Positions 27,701 to 37,942 of a DNA stretch of 64,000 bases are shown here, piece after piece. The stretch is taken from NCBI RefSeq assembly GCF_964340395.1, contig NC_135556.1, positions 19,999,642 to 20,063,641 of the forward strand, read 5' to 3'. The DNA comes from Glandiceps talaboti. Lineage: Eukaryota > Hemichordata > Enteropneusta > Spengelidae. The notes under the pieces are model-generated. The model saw only the letters and a list, made by a program, of their open reading frames with translations. It had not been told where the DNA came from and made no database searches. How positions within the stretch are numbered: position 1 is the stretch's first letter; each line of letters starts with the position of its first letter. The position numbers and the translations under genes were made by a program.

Positions 27701-30700
27701 ATTTGTCTTCATTCAGTCTGAAAATACTCCTGACCTAAGGGTGCGACATTATGAGTCACTAGACAAGTAGTGACAAGGTCCCCTTAGGTCACTACTATTT
27801 TCCTCAGCTGAATGAAGAAAAATATATTGGAATAATATCTAATTATAACTTGTCATATCTCAATGATAGATGAATGAATATCAATCTGAGATGTTTCTAA
27901 GGCATCTTTTTGTCCGTAAGATATTGACGATCTTGCCCTCATAATGTATTGTTTGTCATGTACTATGGCCGTAAATATTAACATTTGCAGGCAACCAAAA
28001 ATGAAAATCATTTACATACATGTTCAGCAACATTACAGTTTGTGGAATTATCAAAGATAGCAAAATTCACATGTACAAATTTGAACTGACTGACCACTAC
28101 AAACAAGTGTCTTGTGGATGACTGGTTTGGGTTTATATGTAGGAGAGAGTACAAGCTATCAAATTATATGCTAACATGTCATGTGGAATAATCTCACAGC
28201 AATTTTATATAACTCTAGTCAGGATGATTCCAGGATTTGTAGAGTTGTTGACACAACTATCCAGTATACTATAATGACATTCTGGCTATGAACTAGACAG
28301 AATCCTGTCTGCGGTACAGGTAGATCTCAGGTAGTTCATGGTGGTTGTGTGAACATGTGGTTTGTTGTCAATACATCACATCCCAAAACTATGAGATATT
28401 TTGTATAGAAACACTACTAAACTTTCAAGTATTATGACTTGTCCAATTTTACCTCAATCTTCTTTTGGTATTTTTCATTATCCAGCTGAGATTTTTTCAA
28501 GTTTTTCAATGATTCTTCATGTATGAGTTGCAAACGATCTGCCTCAAATGATTTCAGTTTGGTTTCATTTCTCAGATCAGCTGCTTTATTCTCTGCTTCA
28601 ATCTGTGACTGACGATACCTGGAATTATAAACCATGAAAAATAACATAGAGACCTGTACACAACGAGTATGAGTAAAGTGTAATTTTTCTTTTATATTTT
28701 CGATGCAATTTGTATCTGGTGTTCCATGGCAGATATATCAAATTTCAAATTTCAAAAGAATGCACAAGCTTACAGCCAGAAAGTGTGTCTGTGTCTGTCT
28801 GTCTGTCTGTCTCTGTGTGTGTGTGTGTGTGTTTCAAAATTTTGAATGCTAATAATAACGATAACGATGAATATTTATAAAGTGCTTATTCCATGCAAGC
28901 GACTATTTTAACTACCTCAACTCGACATGTAGTCTGTAATGTAAGGTATTGCCATGATGAAGCGCCCTCACACACTGGTTGTCGGTGAGGACGGAATGAC
29001 ATGACTTATCTTAGTCTACTAAACAGGGAGCATGTATAATCGTCAGCCTGTGACGTGCATAGGATAAATGTGCCCTGTCCTACCAGATCCCCATTTCTAC
29101 ATGCACATCTACGTTGACTGGTGGGGTAAAGTGCACAAGACATAAACCAATTATAGGCCGTATGCTTTCAGTATGACTAATGTAGTAAAACTTGGTCACT
29201 TACTCTGCTAGTAGACTTTCATATTTACTGTTTGTATCTTTCTCGGCTGACAAGGCTCTTTCTCTCTCTGATACAGCTAGGTCTTTTGCTTCTCTGAGAT
29301 TCCTGAGTAGAAAACAAAGACTTGATTTAACATCCAAACACTCAGCTTGACATACATCATATTCAGAAAATAAGAATTTTTTTTTTATCCAATTCGCACA
29401 CATATGATTCGATCATTTTAATTTGACATTTCTCAGCTACACAACCAAAGTATCAGTAACAGCATCTGCAACAAATACAACTTAGTATATAGTCCAATAT
29501 TTGTTAATTATACCTGTAAGTTGTTTAGACGTACTTATACACACAACATCTGCGCGCACACACACACACACTTTACCATGTCTACAGCACTACCAACCCA
29601 TATCCATTATGCTCATACATTTGTACGTACAGTGACAAAACTTGGCATATTAAGTGATGAAAGGTTGACATAGCATACAAGCATGACAAATGAAGTGACA
29701 TACCTGTTTTCTCTTTCGTACATTTCTCTTGTAGTTGCTTTCAGTCTGTCTATTTCACTGTCGGTTTTAATTCGGATGGCATCCAGTTCATCACGTAATT
29801 TCTTTTCATACTCTGTCTTGTAGTGGTCTCTGTGAAAACATTAAACATTACAGGATAGGATAGGATAGTGACTTCTAAATTCTAAGTGGTTGTTCCTTGA
29901 ATCTATTCTAGTTCCTGACGACCGTATTCCGATTTTACACTATGCTGTCATCATACATGTACGTTATGAAGACAACATAGTGTAAAATCGGAATATGGTC
30001 GTCAGGAACGAGACTGCCTTGAATCTGGCTTTTATAGAAAACCTTACCAAAATGTATGGGACACATCAACATTTACATAACACATCCAAATATTTATTAT
30101 TATATACCCAGTGTCAAATCAGTATCATCTCTGTAACTCAATAGAGGACAGTGCCCTCACATTTGTTCACTAATTGGTTGTATTGTGGCCAGGCACACTT
30201 TGCCCAAATAAGGTCAGTTGCATGAACTGCTAAATTATCACTTTCTCTATAAGTAAGCAAAAGAATGTTTTCTAGTGTATTTTAACACTCCATAGGGTGT
30301 ATGATAAAATCTTTACGGAGCAGATATGGGTTTGCGAACCTTGGTAGTACCTTTCCAAGATCCAGCCCTAATGCCGTACAACCTAAGTCTGTGAAACCCA
30401 TATCCAGTCTGTAAAGATTAGACCTAACTGATAACTAACTGAAATCTACATAAATTTTTACGAAAAATGAAATTAACAATTAACGTCTATTTCTGACAGT
30501 TCCTAAGCTACAATTACACCACGGAAGTATACTTCCATAATTAGACAAACCAATGAGTATATTATTAAATATAACTAAAGTTTCCTCATTAGCACCACAA
30601 TGTTTTGTAAACTTCATAGTCTTACAACGAAAGGCAAGTTGATCAGGTAAATATTTACATGAATTTCACTGAACACACTGCATACTGATCTACACATGTA

Positions 30701-33700
30701 CTTTTTCTCTGATGACCTCTGTAATGGTTGAACAATGTTATGTCATTTATTGACAGTGAGGGCGCCAAACACATGTCTGTAATGAACTGCCTTTATTTAA
30801 TTAAAGACCTAGGATTCCATCCCAAGTTCTTGTATTAGTGTTATTTTAATCAGTGCTAATGGAAGGATTAGGAAGAGATAGGACTATTATTTTATTCAGG
30901 AAATTTTTTTTCTATAATTCTTCCAGCCACATGTTTTTCTTAGTGTACAAATCACAAAAAACATGTACATGTATATAACAAAACTCACATGCATAAACTG
31001 AATTTTGTTGTATTATTTGGCAAATTAAATCGACTGCTAAAGGATGACAGACGTTACAAATAAGTTTGCACTCCCACAGGTGTTATTTTATCTTGTTATT
31101 TTGAGGGCAAAAGAGACTTTTACAAATTGATTGCAGGTCAGACAGACTGTCGACACTCAGCTAGTTGAGTCGAGTCTAGAAGGAAATTGCTGTGACCCCT
31201 GACCTTTAGGTTGGTGATTACAGAACATGATTGTCAACAGCTGCAATATCGTTCAACAAAGGCTCTCTTGATTGACACCACCATGAAAATAAGCCAATCA
31301 TCAAAGTGGTATACATTTATATGCACGTCACAGTTGCACTATCTGCAATTGAAATGTTCTTGAAACTGTTTTGTTAGATACATAATGATTGACTTACTCA
31401 TAATATCGTACATCCTGAACAGTATTGTTTAAATAATTTTGAAATCATTGTTATTGTTAATTCCCATTTTTCTTTTAAAATAGCGTTTTACCTTTATTGA
31501 GACAATATTTCTGCACTACTTTGTTTAGTTTTTACCTTTTTCAGCCATACTTGTAATAATTTTTTTTTTGATTACTTTTCGATTTATTTCAAATGTGAAG
31601 TGCCTATGAGCACTGTCATGGATATATGGCGCTATATAAATGTTTTATTACTATTAATTATTGGGTCATTTGTGGGTAAATGTATTTGTGTAGCAGTACA
31701 CATAATATGGTACAATCAAGATCATTAAATTTATTTTTGGGTGCGGACCCTAAAAACAGCACCCTCAATATGATCATGATTTCGACCTGTTCCCGTACTA
31801 CTTCTGAATACAATCAATCCCTAATTAAGATAAACAGTGTCTACTTATTGGTATTTTAACAATTTTCAGTGAATGTATTCTTGTTGTCTGATCGAATAAT
31901 TTATATCCCAGTTACACCTAGTGCAGCTTTAAATTCTTGAATGATCACCTAGCAGTAGTAATCAATTTGCAAATGTACGTTTATACTGTACGTTAACAGA
32001 CAACGCCAACAGCCTGCATGTAACTCATCTTGAATAATCAAGGCATTATGACTACATGTATGATATCTATCTATACGTCAAATGCCATGAAGAAAAGTCA
32101 CTGCAACTCATATTTGTTAGATCACCCGTAACCAGACTGGCTGCCATCAGCAGCTTAATACCCAATGGAATGCATCATTGTATTTACTGTAGCAAATTGA
32201 CTTTCTGCTACCTGTTTAGCTTATCACAAACACATCCTCTCCACTGAGAATATATCAAATGCTTGTCAAGTGCTTTTGTTGATGTGCCAACGTCTTTATG
32301 TCGAAGCACCTTTCAACAACTTTGAACTTAAATTCTGTGGCAGGGGAAACAATGGTGGAAAAGCAGTCAACATAAAAGGAACTCTGTGATTGGTCAATTT
32401 GTTGTTGGATATTAACAGGTTGTAAATGTTTGAGAGTGATCTAATGTACATGAGTTGCATTTGATGTGGAGAGATGGATATATCATAGTCATAATGCTAT
32501 ATTTGATTATTCAAGATCCAAAATAGAAAGCATTAAATTAATTAAAGCCTGCTTTGGTATGAAACTAGAGTTTGGTAAAAAATGAAGCATCAGGCTTAAG
32601 TACAAATGTAGGTGAATAAAACACTTTTAATTCTATGTTTTGGTCTTACATGGAAGATGTTCCTTGGGAATAGTAAGGTGAAGTGTATGACTTGGCTAGT
32701 CGACAAACATGGAACAAGTCAGAAATCAAAACAGTTTCCTTGCTAGAATCCAAAATTTAGACAATGTTACCCTACAATGTAACTGAGACAGTATATCACA
32801 TGATTACCTGGACTCCACATATTTATCATACATTTCTTCTCTGGCCCTTTTCACATCTTCTAGCTGAGTATACGTCGACTGTAAACGTTCATCTGTGTGG
32901 TGATACTTTGTGTTCAGTTCAGACACTTGTCTTGTTAAATAGGTCTTATCTTGTTCTAGCAAAGTTACTGATTGTTTTATAGATGCAAGCTGTCAAATCA
33001 AACAGAGAAAAAAAGGTTTTTTTTTTACACTTCTGACATTTTTGAACCTGTATCATCATTTACCCGATAATTCATGAATATTTCGATAGTCAAGGTAAAT
33101 GTAAACAACACATTGTATGACATTGCTCAAGTGATATCAATATTTTCTCATTCAAGTCAAGACTACCTTTCAACACTTATTCAACATCAAAGTAAACGTA
33201 TCAACTTATCCGTTATAGTGTCATGGCTTCACCACAGGCATGAGGTGGAATGAGTTTCCAAGACTGTTAACTTTGTACTATGTTTTCCTTGAATATTGTA
33301 TTTGCTCATTATATTGATTGCATATTTTCCCATATTCTGTTAACTTTGTAATATGTTTTCCCTGTATTTATACTATTAATAGTTACTGCAGTGTTATCAT
33401 TATTCTGAAACTTGTTATCAGAAATGGGATTTTAAACCCACTGGTAAATGATAATGTATGATAGAAATTATGGGATGTTAGTGTACCATGTTTCAAAACT
33501 GGCAAGTGAAACATTGAAAACTTTTTTTCTATAAATGTGCTGAACCAACTTGATCAAAATCAACTTCTGTCAAGATTTAGAAAACTAACTGTACCGGGTA
33601 ATGTATGGAATACCAAATGTACAAAGAGGTCAGAGAACAACAGACTGCGGCAAAATAAAGAATTGAACTTACGTCTTTCAGTAAATCATCTCTTTCCTTA

Positions 33701-35787
33701 GTAAGAGCTTTGTATGCCACATCCAAATAGTTATATTTCTTCTGTATGTCCAAAAAATCATGTTCCATGTCATCCCTTTCCCTGAATGGAAAAATATACA
33801 TAGAATACTTGGTCAGTTTAGATAATGTGTACACTATGGTCAAGATAAATTTATTAAACATGTACATGATGTACTGGTAATATTTTTATTTAAAGATTAC
33901 CAGGGCTGATAATGTTTTTATTGAAATTGTCAGGGCTGGTAATGTTTTTATTTAAACTAGTACCAGGGCTGGTAATGTTTCTATTTAAATTACCATGGCT
34001 GGTATTATGTTTTTATTTAAATTACCATGGCTGGTATTATGTTTTTATTTAAACTAGTACCAGGGCTGGTAATGTTTCTGTTTACATGTAAACTACCATG
34101 TACAAGGGCTGGTATGAAAATGTTCTTATTTAAACTACCAGGGTTGGTAATGTTTTCATTCTCACTACTGACCTTTTGACCCTATCATAGTTCTCTGTCC
34201 TGTAGGTATCTTGTTGAATCATTGACTTGGTATCAGCCAGTTCTAAAGTTAATCTTTGTGCTCGCACCTCTAGATCACTTCTACACTTCCTTTCCTGCTC
34301 ATAATCCTGTAGAATACAATGAGGACAATGAATACAAATTGTACACATTGTTTGAAATGTAAAAGTAAGCCATACTTGTGACATGTGCAGTCTCTATATA
34401 GCATGTTGTGACATGTTTGTAGCTGTTACTACAACTGTTTGTAATGATATCATGTAATACTTCTCCATCACAAAATGCTAGTAAAACGACACATTACACT
34501 GTGATATTTAAAAAAAAAAGACACATAATTTCATGATTTAGACACAAGGCAGAAAAAGTTTAAATATTTTGAGTGCCTCTGTTTATTTGGGTGTACATGC
34601 AACATGTTACACTACCAACAATAATCAATGTTATGTTACAAAATGTACTTGTATGTGACTGCACTATCAAGTATTACACTGGCATAGTATGCATGTACTT
34701 ACGAGTAAATGTACCAATTCCTCATTACTGACTAGAATTGATTTCAATACCACCAACATTTAATAATATACTACATTTAGAAATGAATGTTTGCATTATC
34801 TGAAGAGGGAAATGGTACTGGTAGTGGTAGTCATAATTTGAATTCAACAAATCTCTCACCTCTTTCGTTGTCTTATAGTCATCTCTGTATTGATTTAATT
34901 CTTGTTCCAGGATTCTACTTTTGGTTTTGAGGTCTTCTGTCTGCATTTTGAGGGGGTTAACAGCTTCGTAGAAGCTCATCTGTAATGTACACATGTAAGT
35001 TACGTCAAACAAAACATATCAAACAACGGGTAGTAAACTTACAAAACTTGCAGCATTTTATTACAACAATACTATTATCATGCATGCCAAGTATTGGTAG
35101 ACTAGCAACTTACACCGTTCAAAAACGTATACAGATTTCCAGTTATCAAATCATAATATGATATAGAAAACATATTAAAATGTAACGATAATTGCAGCAT
35201 AATAAACTTCTCAGTAAAAATAAGATTTTTGATAAACTGAAACTTACAGACACATACTCCTTCAAAGTCAACTGATCCTCACTTTTAGCTTTCAGTTCAA
35301 AGTACTCGTTTTCGGATATATCCAGGTCCTTGAGACTTCTTCGTATATCTCCAGATTTGCGTTGTAATTCACTATTTGTTTTCTCGAGTTGCTGTTGCCT
35401 TTTCGTAATGGCTTCAAGCTCTGTCTGTAGATGGTGTTGACTTCGTCTCGAATCTTCATCGTGCAATTTCAACTGTGATTCAAGTTTAGCCCTCAGTAAT
35501 TGTTTCTCACGAAATTCATCAGCTAGCTTTTCTTCCAGTTCTTCAACTTTGCTGTTGTGTTCGACTTTCAAATTGTCGATGCTCAGATTTTTCTGTGACA
35601 ACTCGATCTTCAGTAGTTGCAAATCGTGCAAATGTTGTTTACGTTCGATCAACTGCTTCGTGATTTTTGCGCTTTTCTTATGGTCAAGATCGCTGTCATC
35701 GGCGGACAAATCGTCTGTAGCTATAGAAGTACTAATGTCCTCAGAGCTCAATTCACTGAAGGTCATAGATAAGTCTCTCCGAGCCAT
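13726..35787 (-). CDS. PIBF1: PIBF1 / CEP90, centriolar-satellite coiled-coil protein (15 exons)
   Basis: Complete gene. Coding exons in transcript order: 35248-35787, 34860-34979, 34173-34306, 33673-33781, 32808-32989, 29704-29829, 29204-29302, 28453-28618, 26350-26500, 25682-25772, 20075-20177, 17969-18099, 16091-16175, 14636-14809, 13726-13824. All introns are GT/AG and the sum is 2310 nt, 769 residues plus stop (human 757). Recognised by long collinear matches to vertebrate PIBF1: [65 protein letters not shown], and a C-terminal DPPRWYKK resembling the human PEWSKKQK end. It is almost wholly coiled coil after an acidic, Ser-rich N-terminus. In vertebrates the protein (CEP90) acts at centriolar satellites and distal appendages in ciliogenesis; that role here is inferred. 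The start at MARRDLSM was chosen by homology because the frame stays open upstream. It is head-to-head with GSTCD. Confidence 0.97.
14215..14290 (-). repeat. LINE/SINE 3' end with (AAT)n tail
   Basis: An (AAT)n run (14211-14238) is followed by CTTTATTTATACTGGATAG. The same arrangement, (ATT)n then CTTTATTTAAACTCGATAG, marks the 3' end of the LINE at 21369-22215, so this is probably a short 3' fragment of the same or a related family in PIBF1 intron 14. Confidence 0.5.
16229..16935. repeat. Dimeric ~106-bp minisatellite in PIBF1 intron 12
   Basis: About seven copies of a 106-bp higher-order unit made of two related ~52-54-bp halves. One half carries AAGTTAATCAGAAATTATTC plus CTCTCTTGGATAAATCAG, the other AAGTGAATATGAAATTATTC plus AACTAAGATAAATCAAC. 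The array begins about 55 bp from the acceptor of PIBF1 exon 13. The half-unit word TTGGATAAATCAG resembles the acceptor region (CCTGGATAAATGAA on the plus strand). Confidence 0.95.
17828..17899 (-). repeat. tRNA-derived SINE head (remnant)
   Basis: The minus strand reads GTGGCCAAGTGGTTAAAC, an A-box of the tRNA-Leu/Ser kind, and about 35 bp later GAGCTTTGAGCCCTGG, close to a B-box. Acceptor-stem pairing is poor and no intact cloverleaf can be drawn, so it reads as the 5' head of an old tRNA-derived SINE. It lies in PIBF1 intron 12. Confidence 0.5.
18680..18779. repeat. (TG)n microsatellite
   Basis: About 45 TG dinucleotides with a short TATG interruption, in PIBF1 intron 11. Open frames across it (VCVCVCV) are artefacts. 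Confidence 0.95.
20515..20712. repeat. Two-copy ~100-bp tandem duplication
   Basis: Two adjacent copies of a segment beginning ATTGATGATTCATTTTGTAA and ending TTACCTGTTACTCATTTTGT, differing at a few positions, in PIBF1 intron 10. No coding content. Confidence 0.85.
21369..22215 (-). pseudogene. 5'-truncated LINE, reverse-transcriptase C-terminal region
   Basis: An uninterrupted 220-codon minus-strand frame (21547-22209) carries the post-polymerase C-terminal domain of a non-LTR retrotransposon: [17 protein letters not shown], then [27 protein letters not shown], and a terminal [11 protein letters not shown]. These are hallmarks of the CR1/Jockey/L2 group. The element ends about 180 bp past its stop in an (ATT)n tail at 21369-21384, giving a normal 3' end. 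The reverse-transcriptase core and endonuclease are missing through 5' truncation. The intact frame suggests a fairly young insertion, antisense-neutral in PIBF1 intron 10 (same strand as PIBF1). Confidence 0.85.
22500..23190. repeat. Dispersed repeat with degenerate internal units
   Basis: Three diverged units of about 125-135 bp repeat the series CCAAATTTCAG, then a TAGTTTTTGAG-like word, then TTTTTTGACCAAAA, then 'aatttgcatat...gatgagatcat'. Upstream, GTTGCTATGGGCGTG/GGTTGCTAGGG and TTTGCATACA words occur three times (22510-22770). Similar but weaker units occur at about 20960-21240. This is a composite non-coding repeat in PIBF1 intron 10; the ORF across it has no family similarity. Confidence 0.6.
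23721..25675. repeat. 50-bp minisatellite, ~39 copies, in PIBF1 intron 10
   Basis: About 39 consecutive 50-bp units built from CATTGATGTTGTTGCTATAT, TAGCAGTCTAAGATTACCAT and GGAGTTTTCT, with phase-locked variants (GTTGCTACAT, GTTACTACAT, TAACGG, GGAGTTTGCT). GGAGTTTGCT recurs every third unit in the first 450 bp. The last decayed units run straight into the donor of PIBF1 exon 10 at 25681. Frames across it are interrupted, and no protein is implied. Confidence 0.98.
25925..26335. repeat. ~45-55-bp minisatellite in PIBF1 intron 9
   Basis: About eight to nine units combining ATAACATGACTGGCATGCAT or ATAACATGAGAGGTATG with ACATAATATCAGATC. The array stops about 15 bp from the donor of PIBF1 exon 9 at 26349. 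Short open frames through it (MYTYLSC-like) are artefacts of the period. Confidence 0.9.
27064..27165. repeat. Perfect ~52-bp tandem duplication
   Basis: Two adjacent, nearly identical copies containing TTTTTAAATAGAGGTCAGAA and CGATATAAAAATTTAGTCAT, in PIBF1 intron 8. The identity suggests a recent event. Confidence 0.9.
27687..27838. mobile_element. MITE, ~150 bp, copy 1
   Basis: About 50-bp terminal inverted repeats. The left reads ATTATTCCCCAATATTTGTC, CTTCATTCAG and CTGACCTAAGGG inward, and the right end gives the matching complement. A second copy lies at 36762-36894 in the PIBF1/GSTCD spacer. No coding capacity, in PIBF1 intron 8. Confidence 0.75.
28850..29160. repeat. Dispersed repeat with (AAT)n end, shared with 37676-37801
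   Basis: The segment starts with AATAATAACGATAACGATGA, followed by TATTTATAAAGTGCTTATT (minus strand: an AAGCACTTTATAAATA tail seen in other SINE/LINE 3' ends). It then carries TAGTCTGTAATGTA, CCATGATG, GCCCTCACACA and GACGGAATGACA, which also occur in order at 37676-37801. Non-coding repeat in PIBF1 intron 7. Confidence 0.6.
29911..30009. mobile_element. Short foldback element / hairpin, ~99 bp
   Basis: About 40-bp arms, GTTCCTGACGACCGTATTCC plus GATTTTACACTATG on the left and their near-perfect complement on the right, enclose a loop of about 20 nt. The transcript of either strand would form a long hairpin. Most likely a miniature transposon, in PIBF1 intron 5. Confidence 0.75.
30309..30418. 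mobile_element. Short foldback element, ~110 bp
   Basis: Ends AATCTTTACGGAGCAGATAT plus GGGTTT and the complement of AATCTTTACAGACTGGATAT plus GGGTTT pair over about 26 bp. Probable MITE remnant in PIBF1 intron 5, 300 bp from the previous hairpin and unrelated to it. Confidence 0.6.
31588..31665 (+). repeat. SINE/LINE 3'-tail fragment (GCGCTATATAAAT type)
   Basis: GTGAAGTGCCTATGAGCACT is followed by GGCGCTATATAAATG and an irregular ATT-rich end. Related ends occur at 39715-39790, 41200-41262 and, inverted, 28850-28890. Tail fragment only, in PIBF1 intron 5. Confidence 0.5.
33893..34160. repeat. ~40-60-bp minisatellite in PIBF1 intron 3
   Basis: Six or seven units of CCAGGGCTGGTAATGTTTTT plus ATTTAAACTA, with variants CCATGGCTGGTATTATG. 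The array reaches to within about 15 bp of the donor of PIBF1 exon 3 at 34172. Confidence 0.9.
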
Positions 35788-36375
35788 TTTCAGTGCAGAA
35801 GTTTTAAAGACACAAAGTTGATCTGAAATCACGAATGAAAAATTTACCTCAGAAATGTGTATTTGAATTTGGCGCATGCGCAACGTCATCAGATTTAGCC
35901 TTTGATAGACCTATTTCTATTGGATGATATACTTTACATATTCACTTCTAGCAAATCAGACATCCTGTTACATAAATCGATTGTGCGTGCATATTCATTT
36001 CCTGGTTTCAGCTCACATCACAGTACATGCAGCTGGGACATTAGTGGTCTGAAATGTGTTGATTGGACTGTAATTCGTAGATGATTTGGTTACGTATTTG
36101 ATCACAGACAAGTCTCGGTAGGAGTGCATTTTTCCGTGACTATTTTATCCATAAACTTTCATTCGTGAATTCAATATGCTCTGGTGTATGTCAATGTTAA
36201 AAAGCGTGGATATAACGCACGCACGTGTGTGATGCAGCCTGCTGTGTTGACATGAGGCTACCAGTGATCAGTGCCATAACAATAATGATTGTGAAGTTCA
36301 TGTAATTGTCACACATAAAAATACCAACAGTGTTACGATATAATATCATGGAGGTTATATATTTTTCTTTATATT

Positions 36376-36637
<262 letters not shown>

Positions 36638-36761
36638 TTGGAATGTATGTATATATTATACATGTATTCATATAAGTGTCTCACTGGCGAAAACAGTGCT
36701 CAATGCAATATTATTAGCAGAGCATTACAAAAGAATAAGGATGAATACACACCATGCTCAA

Positions 36762-36894
36762 GCCAAGATATTTTCTTCACTAACGGCACTTGAAAATACT
36801 CATTATCTAAGGGTCTGTTGACAAGGCCCCTTAGGTCAGTTGTATTTTTGCTTGGCTGAACAAAGAAAAATATTAGGGAATAATATATATAACA
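36762..36894. mobile_element. MITE, copy 2 (partner of 27687-27838)
   Basis: The right half, GTTGACAAGGCCCCTTAGGT, GGCTGAACAAAGAAAAATAT and GGAATAATAT, aligns with the right half of the 27.7-kb element. The left end is its diverged complement (GATATTTTCTTCAC). Non-coding, in the PIBF1/GSTCD spacer. Confidence 0.65.
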
Positions 36895-37189
36895 TACATA
36901 ATACATAATGGGGGTACTCAGTATTTCATGCATTTTGCAATCTTCAATTTCTTAGATTAAAATCCATTATGTTCTGTTATTAATTTTGCATTGGGCACTG
37001 TTCTCTCCAGTGAGACACATCTGTCAATATATTCATATTATATGGCAGGGTCCTAATGTGATTTCATATTTGGATCCTTATATAGACTGAAAGGCTAATG
37101 GGTTAATGAGTATGGGGCTTCTCACCTGCCTTGAGGAATAGAAAAGTACACACCAGAATGACACACAGAATCTACCACTGTACCACATG

Positions 37190-37507
<318 letters not shown>

Positions 37508-37675
37508 TTATATGATATTTGATTTCAATTCAAAGCTTACAGTTACATTTACATTTGCAAATTATATCCACCTTGGATATCTGAGTTTCAACATTGAAAG
37601 GCAAGGGGGTATTGTAGTACATCATTGTAAGGGTAAGTGTACTAACAACGATGAAAGCATGCATACTATATATAT

Positions 37676-37801
37676 AGTCTGTAATGTACGCCATGATGGG
37701 GGCACCCTCACACATCAGACAAGAGTCCTACCAAGACTTCAATCTGAGAGCAGACTGGTGAGGGCGGAGTGACACAGTGTATCTTACAGTCAAGCATGTT
37801 A
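37676..37801. repeat. Dispersed repeat, partner of 28931-29038
   Basis: TAGTCTGTAATGTA, CCATGATG, CACCCTCACACA and GAGGGCGGAGTGACA occur in the same order as at 28.93 kb, with about 35 extra bases in the middle. It lies about 140 bp upstream of the GSTCD start codon and may contribute 5' UTR or promoter sequence. Confidence 0.6.
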
Positions 37802-37942
37802 TACTACTTGATCCTTCCATATTTGAAGTTGTTGTTGTTGTTGTCTCTTTTGCTGTATAAACTTCCGGAAAATGTAGACCAGTGTCTTTCAAGTGTCTTT
37901 ATTTCATTTATGTATGCAGAATATCTCAAGAAGGAGGTCGTC

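Noticed and set aside
32764-32982. Plus-strand ORF of 72 codons
   Set aside because: Antisense shadow of PIBF1 exon 5, whose minus-strand frame matches the family.
35549-35821. Plus-strand ORF of 90 codons
   Set aside because: Antisense shadow of PIBF1 exon 1.
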